Notes: generated by a model from the sequence alone, not told the origin. Positions 26,883-36,268 are shown, counted from the first letter of the stretch. The stretch: DNA of 64,000 nucleotides from Olsenella profusa F0195 (GCF_000468755.1 NZ_AWEZ01000064.1:45379-109378), one strand, 5' to 3'. Numbers and translations are program-made.

Positions 26883-27923
26883 CTACCCCTTGACCTCGTC
26901 GACCATCATCGGCTGCGTGAGGTAGCGAAGCGGCTCGAGCTCGTCGAAGGTGTGGTACCCGGCGGGCGCATCGAGCACCGTGGGGATGCGGTTGACGATG
27001 GTGGCGCATGTGTGCTCGACCGTCGCAGGCTTCTCCACATGGAAGACGGTGTCGGGCTCGCCCGTTATCTTCCAGTCGCAGAGGTCGCCGTCATCGGGCC
27101 CATACACCTTGCCAATCTGCGAGGTGACGATGTCTATGCCCTGGTAGGTCTTGGTGGTGACGCGCGTGTTCATGCCGATGACCTTGCCAGCGGGCACGGT
27201 GGCGCCCATGGTGGCCGAGTAGGTGTCCTCCTCGGCCACAAAGGGAACGTTCTCCTGTACGACCTGGGATACGGTGAGTCCCAGGTGCTGTGCGAGCGCC
27301 TCGTTGGAGTTCCACACATAGGAGGGCACGATCTCGTCGGGATGGGCGAGCGTCCGCTCGAACTCCTCGGGGGTGAGGCCCACGCCGTGCACCTTCGCCA
27401 GCGCTAGGCCGTAGTCCTCCACGTTGTAGCTCACGGCACCCTCGATGCGCTCCATGCGGTTCACGGCGCCGGCGAGGAGGCCCACGATGTGCACCCAGAA
27501 GACGTCCTCCATGCCGGCTCCCACCACGGTGCAGCCCGCCTGGCGGGCCATGGCATCGATGCGATTGGTGGCGGCCGAGGAGGTGGTCCAGGGGAAGGTG
27601 CACTCCTCACAGGTGGTGATGACGTTGATGCCGCGGCTCACGCACTTCTCGACCATCGGCTCGATGTCCGTGAGGAGGCTGAAGAGCTCGATGACCGCGA
27701 TGTCGGGGGCGCTCTCGTCCAGGACGCGATCGGCATCATCGCTGACCTTGACGCCGAACCTGATGGGAAGCCCCGCGACGTCGCCAGCATCCATGCCGAC
27801 GACCGTGGGGTTGATGTCGATGGCCCCGACGACCTGCGCCCCATGCTCGTGGAGGTAGCGAAGGGTGTGCCTCGCCATCTTCCCGCAACCGTACTGGACG
27901 ACCCTGATTGGCCTGCGTCCCAT
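26883..27923 (-). CDS. NAD(P)-dependent dehydrogenase like 2,4-diaminopentanoate dehydrogenase
   Basis: A 346-aa Rossmann oxidoreductase of the dihydrodipicolinate-reductase-like fold (IRVVQYGCGKMARHTLRYLHE; GAIDINPTVVG). The overall arrangement resembles 2,4-diaminopentanoate dehydrogenase of clostridial ornithine fermentation. No ornithine aminomutase (oraE/oraS) or ortA/ortB gene is adjacent, so this assignment is a family resemblance only. ATG 27923 has GGAAGGGG 5 nt upstream. Confidence 0.65.
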   Translation of the reverse strand: MGRRPIRVVQYGCGKMARHTLRYLHEHGAQVVGAIDINPTVVGMDAGDVAGLPIRFGVKVSDDADRVLDESAPDIAVIELFSLLTDIEPMVEKCVSRGINVITTCEECTFPWTTSSAATNRIDAMARQAGCTVVGAGMEDVFWVHIVGLLAGAVNRMERIEGAVSYNVEDYGLALAKVHGVGLTPEEFERTLAHPDEIVPSYVWNSNEALAQHLGLTVSQVVQENVPFVAEEDTYSATMGATVPAGKVIGMNTRVTTKTYQGIDIVTSQIGKVYGPDDGDLCDWKITGEPDTVFHVEKPATVEHTCATIVNRIPTVLDAPAGYHTFDELEPLRYLTQPMMVDEVKG

Positions 27924-28102
27924 ACCGACCCCTTCCGTCGCATGCCTGAACAAAGGGCGGCACTGCCCCCATCGCCAGGTATTCCCAGATTCCGGTGGGC
28001 GGGCGAAGGGAGTCGCCGAGCGTGCGCAACCCTTCGAGGAGAGGGGATGCATGCAGCGTGTCATGGGCCCTGCGGAGGGACCTGCGGACAGGGGGCCCAC
28101 CC

Positions 28103-29011
28103 TCATGCATGTGAACGGGAGGAGCCGCCCTCATTGTGGATGGTGGCAAGCCTCGTCCAGCACAGGACGGCCAACGCCATGAGCGGGATGCCCGCGACGA
28201 TGCCGGCAGGCGATGGTCCCGTGAGGATGACGCCGTCCAGGCAGAAGTAGACCCCCACGCCCGCGATCCCGTTGAGCGCACCGTGGGCGAGGGCGCACGA
28301 CCACACGCTTCCCGTGCACATGCGCAGGTACGAGAGGCACAGCGACAGGCTCGTGCAGAACACGACCATCGAGAGGATCCCCAGCACGGGAAAGCCCGGA
28401 TAGCCCATGCCAAAGTTGTGCCCCATCATGGTGATGGGCGCATGCCACAGCCCCCAGACGACCCCCACCACCAGCGCGGCCGCACGTGACGACAGGCGCT
28501 CGCACAGCGTGGGGAACAGCATGCCCCGCCACCCTGCCTCCTCGCCAAGGGCGGGAATCATGTTGATGAAGGGGGCGATGAGGATGGCGGTCGCCAGCTG
28601 CGTGGCCAGCAGCAGCGGAACCTGGCTGCCGTCGGCGTAGCCCGATGCCCGCGCGGCCTCGGCGAAGTATGAGGCGGATGGGTCGAAAAGCTGGGGGTAG
28701 ACCGCAAAGAACACGACGCAGCCCGCCAGGGTGACCACCGTCGGCAGGAACCATGCCGCAAGATAGGGGCGCACATGGCCCTCTATCTGGGGACGCAGGC
28801 CCAAGTCCAGGCGCTCGGCCCTCCCGCACGCCGCGTTGGCGGCGAGCGCGCCCACCAGGGGACAGAACATCCCCAGAGTCGTGAGCGCCACCATGAGGAC
28901 CGACGAGCCCAGCCCCTGGGCAAAGGATCCGGTGGCGATGCCCGCCGGAATCCACAGCCCCCAGGTGAGGCCGAAGGTCACCACCAGGTAGATGACGAGA
29001 CGTCTTCTCAT
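28103..29011 (-). CDS. CPBP-family intramembrane metalloprotease
   Basis: A 302-aa membrane protein with about eight hydrophobic segments and the three CPBP (Abi/CAAX protease-like) motifs: EEAGWRG, WGLWHAPIT (metal-binding His) and AHGALNG. Members cleave prenylated or membrane peptides, or act in bacteriocin self-immunity. No bacteriocin gene is visible nearby. GAGGAGG precedes ATG 29011 at 7-nt spacing. Confidence 0.9.
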   Translation of the reverse strand: MRRRLVIYLVVTFGLTWGLWIPAGIATGSFAQGLGSSVLMVALTTLGMFCPLVGALAANAACGRAERLDLGLRPQIEGHVRPYLAAWFLPTVVTLAGCVVFFAVYPQLFDPSASYFAEAARASGYADGSQVPLLLATQLATAILIAPFINMIPALGEEAGWRGMLFPTLCERLSSRAAALVVGVVWGLWHAPITMMGHNFGMGYPGFPVLGILSMVVFCTSLSLCLSYLRMCTGSVWSCALAHGALNGIAGVGVYFCLDGVILTGPSPAGIVAGIPLMALAVLCWTRLATIHNEGGSSRSHA

Positions 29012-29341
29012 CGCCGGCCTCCTCTCCTCAGGCCCTCGCTGGCATGGAGACGCCGCATCGCCCGGCAGAGGAGGGCGACGGGGCGCCGTGGGGCCATGGC
29101 GCTGCCCGCATGCGACCTCATTATGCCACCGTTGTTCCCTGACCCTCCGCAGAGGATGACGATTTCGAGACCGTGACTGGAATCGTCATGAGGTTCTGGA
29201 GGGGCTGGTCGCATCCGCCATGGAAGCCTCGCTGCGATATCCCCTGATGGCTCTCCCCCATCTACCCCTGCACCTTCCGGTGCGTCGGCGAGTGGGAGGC
29301 AGACCACGAACGGGACGAACGGCCGACCCACGGCGTGACGG
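29012..29341. other. 330-nt intergenic stretch without a supported gene
   Basis: This lies between the end of the ABC operon and the CPBP gene, both read leftward. Open frames here lack ribosome-binding sites and family signatures. I see no tRNA, terminator or clear promoter, although it must hold the CPBP promoter. Confidence 0.4.
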
Positions 29342-31084
29342 TCAGATGCTCCAGCCCGCAGACTGCTGCTGCAGCTCTGACATGCGACGAAACATTCCGT
29401 CCTCCCGTGCCCTGAGCTCGGCGGGGGAGCCCTCCTCGACGACCCTGCCCTTGCCCAGCACGACGATCTTGTCGGCGTTCTCCACGGTGCGCATGCGATG
29501 CGCGATCACGAGGACCGTCTTGCCCACGAGCAACCTCGTGAGAGCCTCCTGGACCTGGGTCTCGTTCTCGACGTCAAGCGACGCCGTCGCCTCGTCCATC
29601 AGGGTGATGGGCGCATCCTTCAGCAGAGCGCGCGCGATGGAGATGCGCTGGCGCTCTCCGCCAGAGAGACGGCTGCCGTTCTCGCCAATCACGGTGTCGT
29701 AGCCCTGGGGCAGCTGCCCGACGAAGCCGTCGCAGTTGGCCGCGCGTGCCGCAGCGAGGACCTCCTCGTCGGTGGCGTCCTTGCGACCCAGGCGGATGTT
29801 GGCCATGACCGTGTCGTCGAAGAGCGTCACGTCCTGGAAGATCACGGCATAGTCTGCGAGAAGGACCTCGGGATCCACTGTCGAGACGTCGACGCCGCCC
29901 ACGCGCACCGTACCCGAGCTCGCATCCCAGAGGCGCGCCGCAAGGCGTGCGCAGGTCGACTTGCCCGATCCCGACGGGCCCACGAGGGCCGTCACCTCAC
30001 CTTCCCTCGCCGTGAAGCTCACGCCGTCGAGGACGCGCTCGTCCTGGTAGGCGAAGCCCACGTCATCGAAGACGATGTCATGGCCGGCGGGCGTGAAGGC
30101 CTCCTGCCCCTGCGCCACGGGCTCGTCGTAGATGGACTGGAGCCGTGAGGCCGAGACCTCAGAGGAGAACATTTCGGCGATGAGGGCGAGCGCCTGGTCG
30201 AAGGGTGCGTAGATGCGCGTGACCGTGAGCAGGAAGGCGAAGTAGACCATGAAGCCGATCTGACCGGAGAGCATGAGGGCGGCCCCCGCGACGACGGTGG
30301 TGGCGACACCCATGCGCATGATCACCGACGCGGCGTTGACCGAGAGCCCCGTCTTGAGCTCGCTTGCGGTCTGGCTGGCCTCCGCATGATCGATCTTCTT
30401 GCGCAGCCCGTCGAGATGGCGCTCCTCCTGATTGGTGGCACGGATCTCACGGACGTTCTCGAGCGTCTCCTGGATCGCGTCGGAGACCCCGAGGGAATCG
30501 GCACGCGCCGCCCTCTGGCTCTCGAGCGTCACCCTACGCAGGCCAAAGAGCAGTCCAAATGCCAAGGGCACGCTCCAGAGCACCGCAAGGGCGAGGCGCC
30601 ACTCGAACGCGAACAGCCCCACGGCCACGATGGCCGTCGACACGTAGGCCCCGTAGAGGTAGCCCAGGACATGCGACCACACATGTTCGAGGGCGTCCAC
30701 GTCGCCCATGATGGTCTCGGAGAGGTCGGCAAGGTCGCGGCCCATGAAGAAGGACAGCGGCAACCTGCGCAGGCGCTCGGCAAGGCTGATGCGCAGCATT
30801 CCCACTTCGTGGTAGACCGTGCCGTAGGTGTTGAAGTACTGCTGCTTGTGGGCGAGGAACGACACCACCACGAACGCGACCAGCAGGGCTGCGTAGGGCA
30901 GGATGGACGGTAGCTCCCCGCCCTCGGTGAGCGCCATCACGAGCTGCGCCATGAGCTGGTAGAGGAACACGATGCCTGCGAAGTCTATGAGGTTGACCGC
31001 GATGGTCCACAGCGCGCCCTTCTTCACGTTGGTCACGCCCTGGTCGGTAAGCGCGAAGCGCCTCTTGAACCTCTCGCCAAACAT
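29342..31084 (-). CDS. ABC transporter, fused permease-ATPase (second subunit)
   Basis: A 580-aa half-transporter. Six membrane helices occupy about 20-310, and the nucleotide-binding domain follows with Walker A GPSGSGKST, signature LSGGERQR, Walker B TLMDEATASLD and the His switch (IAHRM). It starts directly after the stop of the upstream ABC gene (TAG-ATG), so the two proteins probably form a heterodimer. Its sequence style recalls exporter-fold siderophore importers (YbtPQ/IrtAB), but drug or peptide export is equally possible. GGGGG lies 8 nt upstream of the start. Confidence 0.85.
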   Translation of the reverse strand: MFGERFKRRFALTDQGVTNVKKGALWTIAVNLIDFAGIVFLYQLMAQLVMALTEGGELPSILPYAALLVAFVVVSFLAHKQQYFNTYGTVYHEVGMLRISLAERLRRLPLSFFMGRDLADLSETIMGDVDALEHVWSHVLGYLYGAYVSTAIVAVGLFAFEWRLALAVLWSVPLAFGLLFGLRRVTLESQRAARADSLGVSDAIQETLENVREIRATNQEERHLDGLRKKIDHAEASQTASELKTGLSVNAASVIMRMGVATTVVAGAALMLSGQIGFMVYFAFLLTVTRIYAPFDQALALIAEMFSSEVSASRLQSIYDEPVAQGQEAFTPAGHDIVFDDVGFAYQDERVLDGVSFTAREGEVTALVGPSGSGKSTCARLAARLWDASSGTVRVGGVDVSTVDPEVLLADYAVIFQDVTLFDDTVMANIRLGRKDATDEEVLAAARAANCDGFVGQLPQGYDTVIGENGSRLSGGERQRISIARALLKDAPITLMDEATASLDVENETQVQEALTRLLVGKTVLVIAHRMRTVENADKIVVLGKGRVVEEGSPAELRAREDGMFRRMSELQQQSAGWSI

Positions 31085-32890
31085 CTAGGCCACCCCCTTC
31101 GAGATCTTCCACGAGACGGCCGTCTGGTAGTCAGCCCACATGCGCGCATAGAGACCGCCTGAGGCGACGAGCCCCTCATGCGATCCCTGTTCGACCACAT
31201 GCCCGTGGTCGAGGACCACGATCTTGTCAGCACCCACGACGGTCGTGAGCCGGTGGGCGACCATGATCACCGTGCGGCCCTGTGCCAGGCGCTTGAAGGC
31301 CCTCTGGATGAGCCGCTCATTCTCCGGGTCGGCAAAGGCCGTGGCCTCGTCGAGCACGACGATGGGGGCGTCCTTGAGGATCGCTCGGGCGAGGATGATG
31401 CGCTGCTGCTCACCACCCGAGAGGTAGGTTCCCCTCGTGCCGATGATCGTGTCGACGCCGTCGGGGAGCTTGGCGATGATGTCGTCGCACTGGGCCGCCG
31501 AGAGCGCCTTGCCGACCTCCTCGCGCGTCGCGTCGGGGCGTGCGGCACGCACGTTATCAAGGATCGAGGACTTGAAGAGCCGGTTGTTCTGGAAGACGAA
31601 GGCCACGTTGTCCATCAGCACATGCGGGTCCATCTCACGCACGTCGACGCCACCGACGAGCACCGACCCGGAGTCGGTATCCCAGAAGCGGGGGACGAGG
31701 CTGGCGGCCGTGGTCTTGCCGCCACCGGACGGCCCAACGAGCGCGACCGTGGAGCCGGCGGGGGCCCTGAACGAGACGCCATCGAGGGCGGGGTGCCCCG
31801 CACCCTCGTAGGTGAAGCGCACGTCACGAAACTCGACGTCATTGCCTTGGGGCGCCTGGGGGTTGTCGGCGACCGTCATCTGAGGCGCGTCCAAGACCTC
31901 CTCGATGCGCCTGAGGGCGTCATTGGCCTGCATCATGCCGCCGCCGGCGAACATGATCTTGGAGAGCGCCGTCGATATGATGGCCGAGAAGATCGCGTAG
32001 AACGCGAAGTCCGTCACAAGGCCGGCGAGGTCGCCCGCAGCAAGCGCGCCGGGTGCAAGCAGGATCACGACGGGGAGCAAGAACACGAAGGCCCCCTCGA
32101 TGAAGGTGAGGTTGATGCTCTGGGGAACCTCGCAGACCGTACGCTGGTACTTGTCGGCAAGATCGCCGTACCTCTCGATGGAGACCTTGAGCGCCTTGAA
32201 GGAGTGGGCCGTCTGCTGGAATACCTTCACCACGGGGATGCCACGCACGTACTCGGTGGTCGCGTGGCTCATGTCATCAAGGGCGTCCTGGTACACGCTC
32301 ATGAACTGCATCTTGTCCGGCCCCATCATGGAGAAGATGCACGCGAACGATATGATCACGGCCAGCAGGCAGGCAAGGCCCATGCGCCAGTCATAGGCAA
32401 AGAGGAGCACCACGGTGGCGACGAACATCACCACGGTGCCCGAGATGTCGGCGAGGTTGTGTGCGCAGAGCTGCTCGATGTTGGCGCTCATCTTGTCGAT
32501 GCGACGGCGCAGCAGGCCCGAGGCATGCATGTCAAAGTAGCCGAGAGGGGCGTGCATGAGCCGATCAGTGCACATCTTTCGCACGTTGGACTGCATGCGA
32601 AACGCTGCCAGGTGCGTGCACATGAGGCCCGCGAAGTACACCATGATGCCCACGACCGAGAACCAGAACGCCGACCAGCCGTAGCCAGCGATGCTGGTGG
32701 CACGCCCCCAGTCGGGGGCCACCGAGACGAGGTCGCGCACCACCAGCCAGATGTAGACGTAGGGCATCATGGTGAACACCATCGACACGGCAACGAGCAT
32801 GCATCCGATGATGACCAGTGGCCTCCTTGTTCCCGCAAACACCAGGATACGTCCTATGGTTCCGTCCTTGTTCCCCTTGGCTCCCGACAT
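31085..32890 (-). CDS. ABC transporter, fused permease-ATPase (first subunit)
   Basis: A 601-aa half-transporter with six membrane helices followed by an ATPase domain: Walker A GPSGGGKTT, signature LSGGEQQR, Walker B IVVLDEATAFADPENE and the His switch VAHRL. The ATAFADPENE D-loop is common among YbtP/IrtB-like siderophore transporters, which suggests import of a metal chelate; this is inference. ATG 32890 (MSGAKGNKDG) has GGGGAG 5 nt upstream. First gene of a two-gene operon; an AT-rich promoter region with an imperfect palindrome lies above it. Confidence 0.85.
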   Translation of the reverse strand: MSGAKGNKDGTIGRILVFAGTRRPLVIIGCMLVAVSMVFTMMPYVYIWLVVRDLVSVAPDWGRATSIAGYGWSAFWFSVVGIMVYFAGLMCTHLAAFRMQSNVRKMCTDRLMHAPLGYFDMHASGLLRRRIDKMSANIEQLCAHNLADISGTVVMFVATVVLLFAYDWRMGLACLLAVIISFACIFSMMGPDKMQFMSVYQDALDDMSHATTEYVRGIPVVKVFQQTAHSFKALKVSIERYGDLADKYQRTVCEVPQSINLTFIEGAFVFLLPVVILLAPGALAAGDLAGLVTDFAFYAIFSAIISTALSKIMFAGGGMMQANDALRRIEEVLDAPQMTVADNPQAPQGNDVEFRDVRFTYEGAGHPALDGVSFRAPAGSTVALVGPSGGGKTTAASLVPRFWDTDSGSVLVGGVDVREMDPHVLMDNVAFVFQNNRLFKSSILDNVRAARPDATREEVGKALSAAQCDDIIAKLPDGVDTIIGTRGTYLSGGEQQRIILARAILKDAPIVVLDEATAFADPENERLIQRAFKRLAQGRTVIMVAHRLTTVVGADKIVVLDHGHVVEQGSHEGLVASGGLYARMWADYQTAVSWKISKGVA

Positions 32891-32939
32891 GTTCACTCCC
32901 CTGCAGACGATGGCGCCACGGCTCCTTTCCGGCACAATA

Positions 32940-32960
32940 GTTAACCTTTAGTAACTTAAC
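32940..32960 (-). promoter_or_regulatory. AT-rich promoter/operator candidate of the ABC operon
   Basis: The 21-nt segment GTTAA...TTAAC is an imperfect palindrome about 50-70 nt upstream of the ABC start, in the only AT-rich part of this intergenic region. Its spacing and TTAA cores loosely recall iron/manganese-regulator boxes. Without a regulator nearby this remains a guess. Confidence 0.3.
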
Positions 32961-33178
32961 TCTTTCTACTCTGGTAGGCAACCCCACATTCTTGTCATCA
33001 TCCGGATGCATCGCCTCGCATCCGATCCTCCGCCAACGCATGTCGGGCGAGCCATGCGCGCTGGGTCGCACACCCGCCCACAGCATGGCCCTCCTCAAGG
33101 TCAAAGGGCGTTGCATCAAAGTCCCACCGTGCCAGATACGCTAACCTAGACAAAAAGGGCTCATGCAGGGGAGTGCAC

Positions 33179-33983
33179 ATGCCGAATGTCAAGATGGTGG
33201 CCGTCGACATGGACGGCACGTTCTGTAGAAGCGACACCACGATCGACGAGCATCGCTTCGGGCCCGTCCTTGCCCGCATGCAGGAGGTGGGCTGCCACTT
33301 CGTGGTGGCGAGCGGCAAACCAATATCGGCTGCTGAGGGACTTCTTTCCTGGCTATGACGAGGAGCTGGCCTTTGTGGCTGAGAACGGCTCCTTCGTCAA
33401 AGATGGTCCCGAGGTGGTCTTCATAGGAGAGGTCGATCCCAAGGCCACCAAGACGGTCATCGATTGGATTCACCACCATGACGAGACGCGCGGCGTCATG
33501 TGCGGAGTGAGGAGCGCCTACGTGGAGCGCGGGGCCGTGACGCAGGCGTGGCGCGACTACATGTGGACGTGGTACCACCACCTTGAGTGGGTCGATGACT
33601 TCCGCGCGGTGGACGACGCCATCATCAAGTTCTTCGTCGAGGTGCCCAACGAGAAGACCATGGCCTATCACGACCTGCTCAGCAGGGAGCTTGGCGGCCT
33701 TATGGTTCCCACCACGTCCGGACATGGCTCCATCGACATCATCATCCCTGGATGCCACAAGGCCTCGGGGGTGGAACGCCTTGCAACGCGTTGGGGCATC
33801 GATGCCAGCCAGGTTGTCGCCTTTGGGGACGGCGGCAATGATATCGAGATGCTTAGGTATGCCGGCGTTGGCTATGCCGTGGACAATGCCACGGACGACG
33901 TGAAGGCCGTCGCGAACAGAACCTGTCCCTCCAATGACGAGGATGGCGTGCTACAGGTGCTCGAGAGGCTCTTCCCAGGGTAA
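33179..33983 (+). pseudogene. Cof-type HAD hydrolase interrupted by a one-base frameshift
   Basis: The first 47 codons encode a good HAD start (MVAVDMDGTFCRSDTTID, then VVASG) and the remainder, in the next frame, encodes the cap and C-terminus (NQYRLLRDFFPGYDEE...VAFGDGGNDIEML). The switch falls at the AAA run at 33317-33319. Removing one A restores VVASGNQYRLL, the family pattern. GGGGAG lies 5 nt before ATG 33179. It is either a recent inactivation, a phase-variable homopolymer or a sequencing error, since everything else is intact. Confidence 0.85.
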
Positions 33984-33998
33984 GCTGCAGGTGAGATT

Positions 33999-34049
33999 CC
34001 ACCGTCGGGCGCTCAGATAGTCAAGAACGATATTGGTGTTCAGAAGCAC
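33999..34049 (-). pseudogene. N-terminal stub of a PIN-domain (VapC-like) toxin
   Basis: Directly after the antitoxin stop, a GTG at 34049 opens LLNTNIVLDYLSARRW, the start of a PIN nuclease with its first acidic residue region. Similarity ends after about 17 codons, where the sequence runs into the tail of the HAD gene. The toxin is therefore deleted, leaving only its beginning. Confidence 0.6.
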
Positions 34050-34050
34050 C

Positions 34051-34341
34051 CTATCCAAGACGACTCATCCTCTCCTCACCCAGAAGGTCGCGATCCGAGA
34101 GTGGGGGATTCCACTCTGGCTCTGTCGCGATACCCTGGTCAATCGCATCAGTGAGCGCACGCAGTCGCGCCAAGCGTGCGCGTCTCTCGGCGCATACGGC
34201 ATCTGCGGGCTGTATGGTCACCCATGGTCGGTTGTTCCTGAGCACGACGAGCGCATGACCCGACGCGTTCACCTGAGATGCCAGCTCGCTGAAGCGATTC
34301 TTTGCCTCCCGCACTCCCACGGGCTTCGGCGTGTCCCCCAT
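34051..34341 (-). CDS. Phd/YefM-type antitoxin (orphaned)
   Basis: A 96-aa type II antitoxin. The N-terminal Phd/YefM fold is seen in VGVREAKNRFSELASQVNASGHALVVLRNNRP, which binds DNA. The C-terminal part (PEWNPPLSDRDLLGEERMSRLG) would wrap the toxin. The partner PIN toxin immediately downstream survives only as a stub, so this antitoxin now has no local target. A 28-nt inverted repeat upstream looks like its operator. Confidence 0.85.
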   Translation of the reverse strand: MGDTPKPVGVREAKNRFSELASQVNASGHALVVLRNNRPWVTIQPADAVCAERRARLARLRALTDAIDQGIATEPEWNPPLSDRDLLGEERMSRLG

Positions 34342-34366
34342 GACAGCACCTTTCCTCTATCTATAA

Positions 34367-34394
34367 GTAGCTATGTAGTATCAAGTGTAGCTAC
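34367..34394 (-). promoter_or_regulatory. Inverted repeat upstream of the antitoxin gene
   Basis: GTAGCTA (34367-34373) and TAGCTAC (34388-34394) form a symmetric site in AT-rich DNA 26-53 nt before the antitoxin start, the usual place for autoregulatory binding by Phd/YefM proteins. Confidence 0.5.
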
Positions 34395-34465
34395 TTTGGA
34401 AAAGTGTCTGTACTATGGATCTCGTCGCATTGAGCAGAAGGTCGTCGTGCTACTCGCACACCTAC

Positions 34466-36055
34466 CTAGCTGCCCTCGTGCTTCCGGATAAGGGTCTCGA
34501 TGGCACTGATGAGCTCGTCCATGCCCATGCCCGAGCGCTCTGACATCATCCCTACCGTCGCCTTGGGAATCACCACGCGAGCCAGCGGCGAGTTGAGCAT
34601 AGCAAACTTGCCGTTCACCTTCGGGAGCTCCTGCTTGAGCCAGGGATGACTTGTGAGGAGGTCCTGGAGCCTCGTGTCTCCGTTGATGGCGGCGACGGAC
34701 GCGGAGGGTGACGAGGGCGACGGCTCGGGTTCGGGCGCGGGTGCCTCATCCCCGGCGGGTGCCTCCTCCCCCGTCTTGCCATGCTCCTCCTCGCTCCAGG
34801 TGAGCAGCGTCCGCGAGCCCTCGAGGCTGCGGATGTGCGTGCCGTCCTGCATCATCTCGAGGATGCCGCGGAAGTTTCCCTGCTCGTCCCTCACCGCGAG
34901 GTAGGTGATGTAGATGAACAGGTCGGGCTTGTTGATCCAGAACTCGGCCCTGTCCTGCTCGCCAGCGCGGAACTTGTCGATGATCTCGCGGACGACCTGC
35001 GCAGACTTGCGCGGGTGGCAGTTCATGACCTCACGGCCGATCACGTTCTTGCTGCGTGGGAAGACGCGGTGCTTGGTGTCGGTGTAGAAACACACGAGCT
35101 CGTCCTCGTCCACATAGGACAGGTCGACCGGCATGTGCCGGTAGATGAGGTTGATCTGCTCGAGCGTGAGCGAGCCCTCGGCCACATGGAGCTTGGACGT
35201 GGGTGTCACACCGCCCAGGCCATGCCTGCCAAGGAGCGCCAGCAGGTCCTGCGAGAGGTCGCCGCCGGTGGGCGTGTCGACAGCCTGAGCAGGACGTGCC
35301 GGCTCCGGGCTCTTCTCGCCTGCATCGATCCACGCAAAGCCGATCTCACGGTCACCGGAGTCCATCTGGGCGAGCTCATCCTCGCTGAGCATGATGAGCG
35401 AGGTGGGGTATAGGACGTTCTCCTCCTTGGAGATGAGGTCACGGAGGTCGGCCACGAGCGTCGGCTGCATCGCCACAAACGCGTCCTCGTCGCCGTCGTC
35501 TAGGAGCTCGCGTGCTTGGCCGATCTCGTCCCAGACAAAGTCGTCGAGCGTCCACATTGTGGTCGTGGGGCGGTCGAAGCCCTTGCGCTCGAGCACGGAG
35601 TAGAGCTGGTTCTGCTTGCGTGAGAGGTGGCGCTTGTACGCGCGCAGGCGGTCATAGATCTCGAGCCACTGGTTCTTGATGACGGGGTACTGGACGAGGT
35701 CCTCTATGGAGAGGCAGATCTTCTCGAGCTCGTCGTTCTCGGCGTAGTAGCGGGCGATGGGGTGGCCTGCCGGCAGATCTGGACGGGAGCGGTCGATGAG
35801 CCCCTCGAAGAGGTCGAGCATGCCCTGGATGTCCTCCTTCTGGCACTGCCCCTCCTCGAACTCCTCGAGCTCCTGCTCGGCGAGGGCAACCTCGTAGGGC
35901 TTGATGGAGTCGACCCTCTCGCGCAGACGACGGCGCCCCTCCTCGAGCGTTATGGACCCCTCGTTGTATGCCCGCTTGACCTCGAGGACAAACCTGAGCT
36001 TGTCCATGTCGGCGGTGGGCACATGGCTGGCCATGCTCTCTGTGCGCTGCTTCAT
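34466..36055 (-). CDS. DUF438 / PAS / DUF1858 sensor-like protein
   Basis: A 529-aa cytoplasmic protein. Its N-terminus (about 1-75) is DUF438. A hemerythrin-like helical region (about 95-230) has GHPIARYYAEN, HLSRKQNQLYSVLE and KEENVLYPTS; a Gln stands where an iron-ligand Glu is often found in the second motif. A PAS-type domain follows (about 300-420, MPVDLSYVDEDELVCFY...GILEMMQD). After a Pro/Glu/Ser linker the C-terminus is DUF1858. Such proteins occur in anaerobes and may sense oxygen or NO. AAGGAG precedes ATG 36055. Monocistronic. Confidence 0.85.
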   Translation of the reverse strand: MKQRTESMASHVPTADMDKLRFVLEVKRAYNEGSITLEEGRRRLRERVDSIKPYEVALAEQELEEFEEGQCQKEDIQGMLDLFEGLIDRSRPDLPAGHPIARYYAENDELEKICLSIEDLVQYPVIKNQWLEIYDRLRAYKRHLSRKQNQLYSVLERKGFDRPTTTMWTLDDFVWDEIGQARELLDDGDEDAFVAMQPTLVADLRDLISKEENVLYPTSLIMLSEDELAQMDSGDREIGFAWIDAGEKSPEPARPAQAVDTPTGGDLSQDLLALLGRHGLGGVTPTSKLHVAEGSLTLEQINLIYRHMPVDLSYVDEDELVCFYTDTKHRVFPRSKNVIGREVMNCHPRKSAQVVREIIDKFRAGEQDRAEFWINKPDLFIYITYLAVRDEQGNFRGILEMMQDGTHIRSLEGSRTLLTWSEEEHGKTGEEAPAGDEAPAPEPEPSPSSPSASVAAINGDTRLQDLLTSHPWLKQELPKVNGKFAMLNSPLARVVIPKATVGMMSERSGMGMDELISAIETLIRKHEGS

Positions 36056-36268
36056 CCGTGGCTCCTTCCGTGGGGCGTTCTCGGATGAGTTTTGTTTGTC
36101 TTAGCCTACTCTACCCAGAGGATGAAGCGCCCACGCATGCCGCAGATGAATTCCTATTAAAACAGTACCATTTATTCGGAGGAGCTTGCGCTGAGGTTGC
36201 GCAACGGGCACCAGGACACCGAGCCGGCTGCCCACCCGTACGGGCGCATCAGGGGCAATGAGCGACGC

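Noticed and set aside
31178..32944. 588-codon plus-strand frame opposite the first ABC subunit
   Set aside because: Antisense shadow; the minus-strand frame has all ABC motifs.
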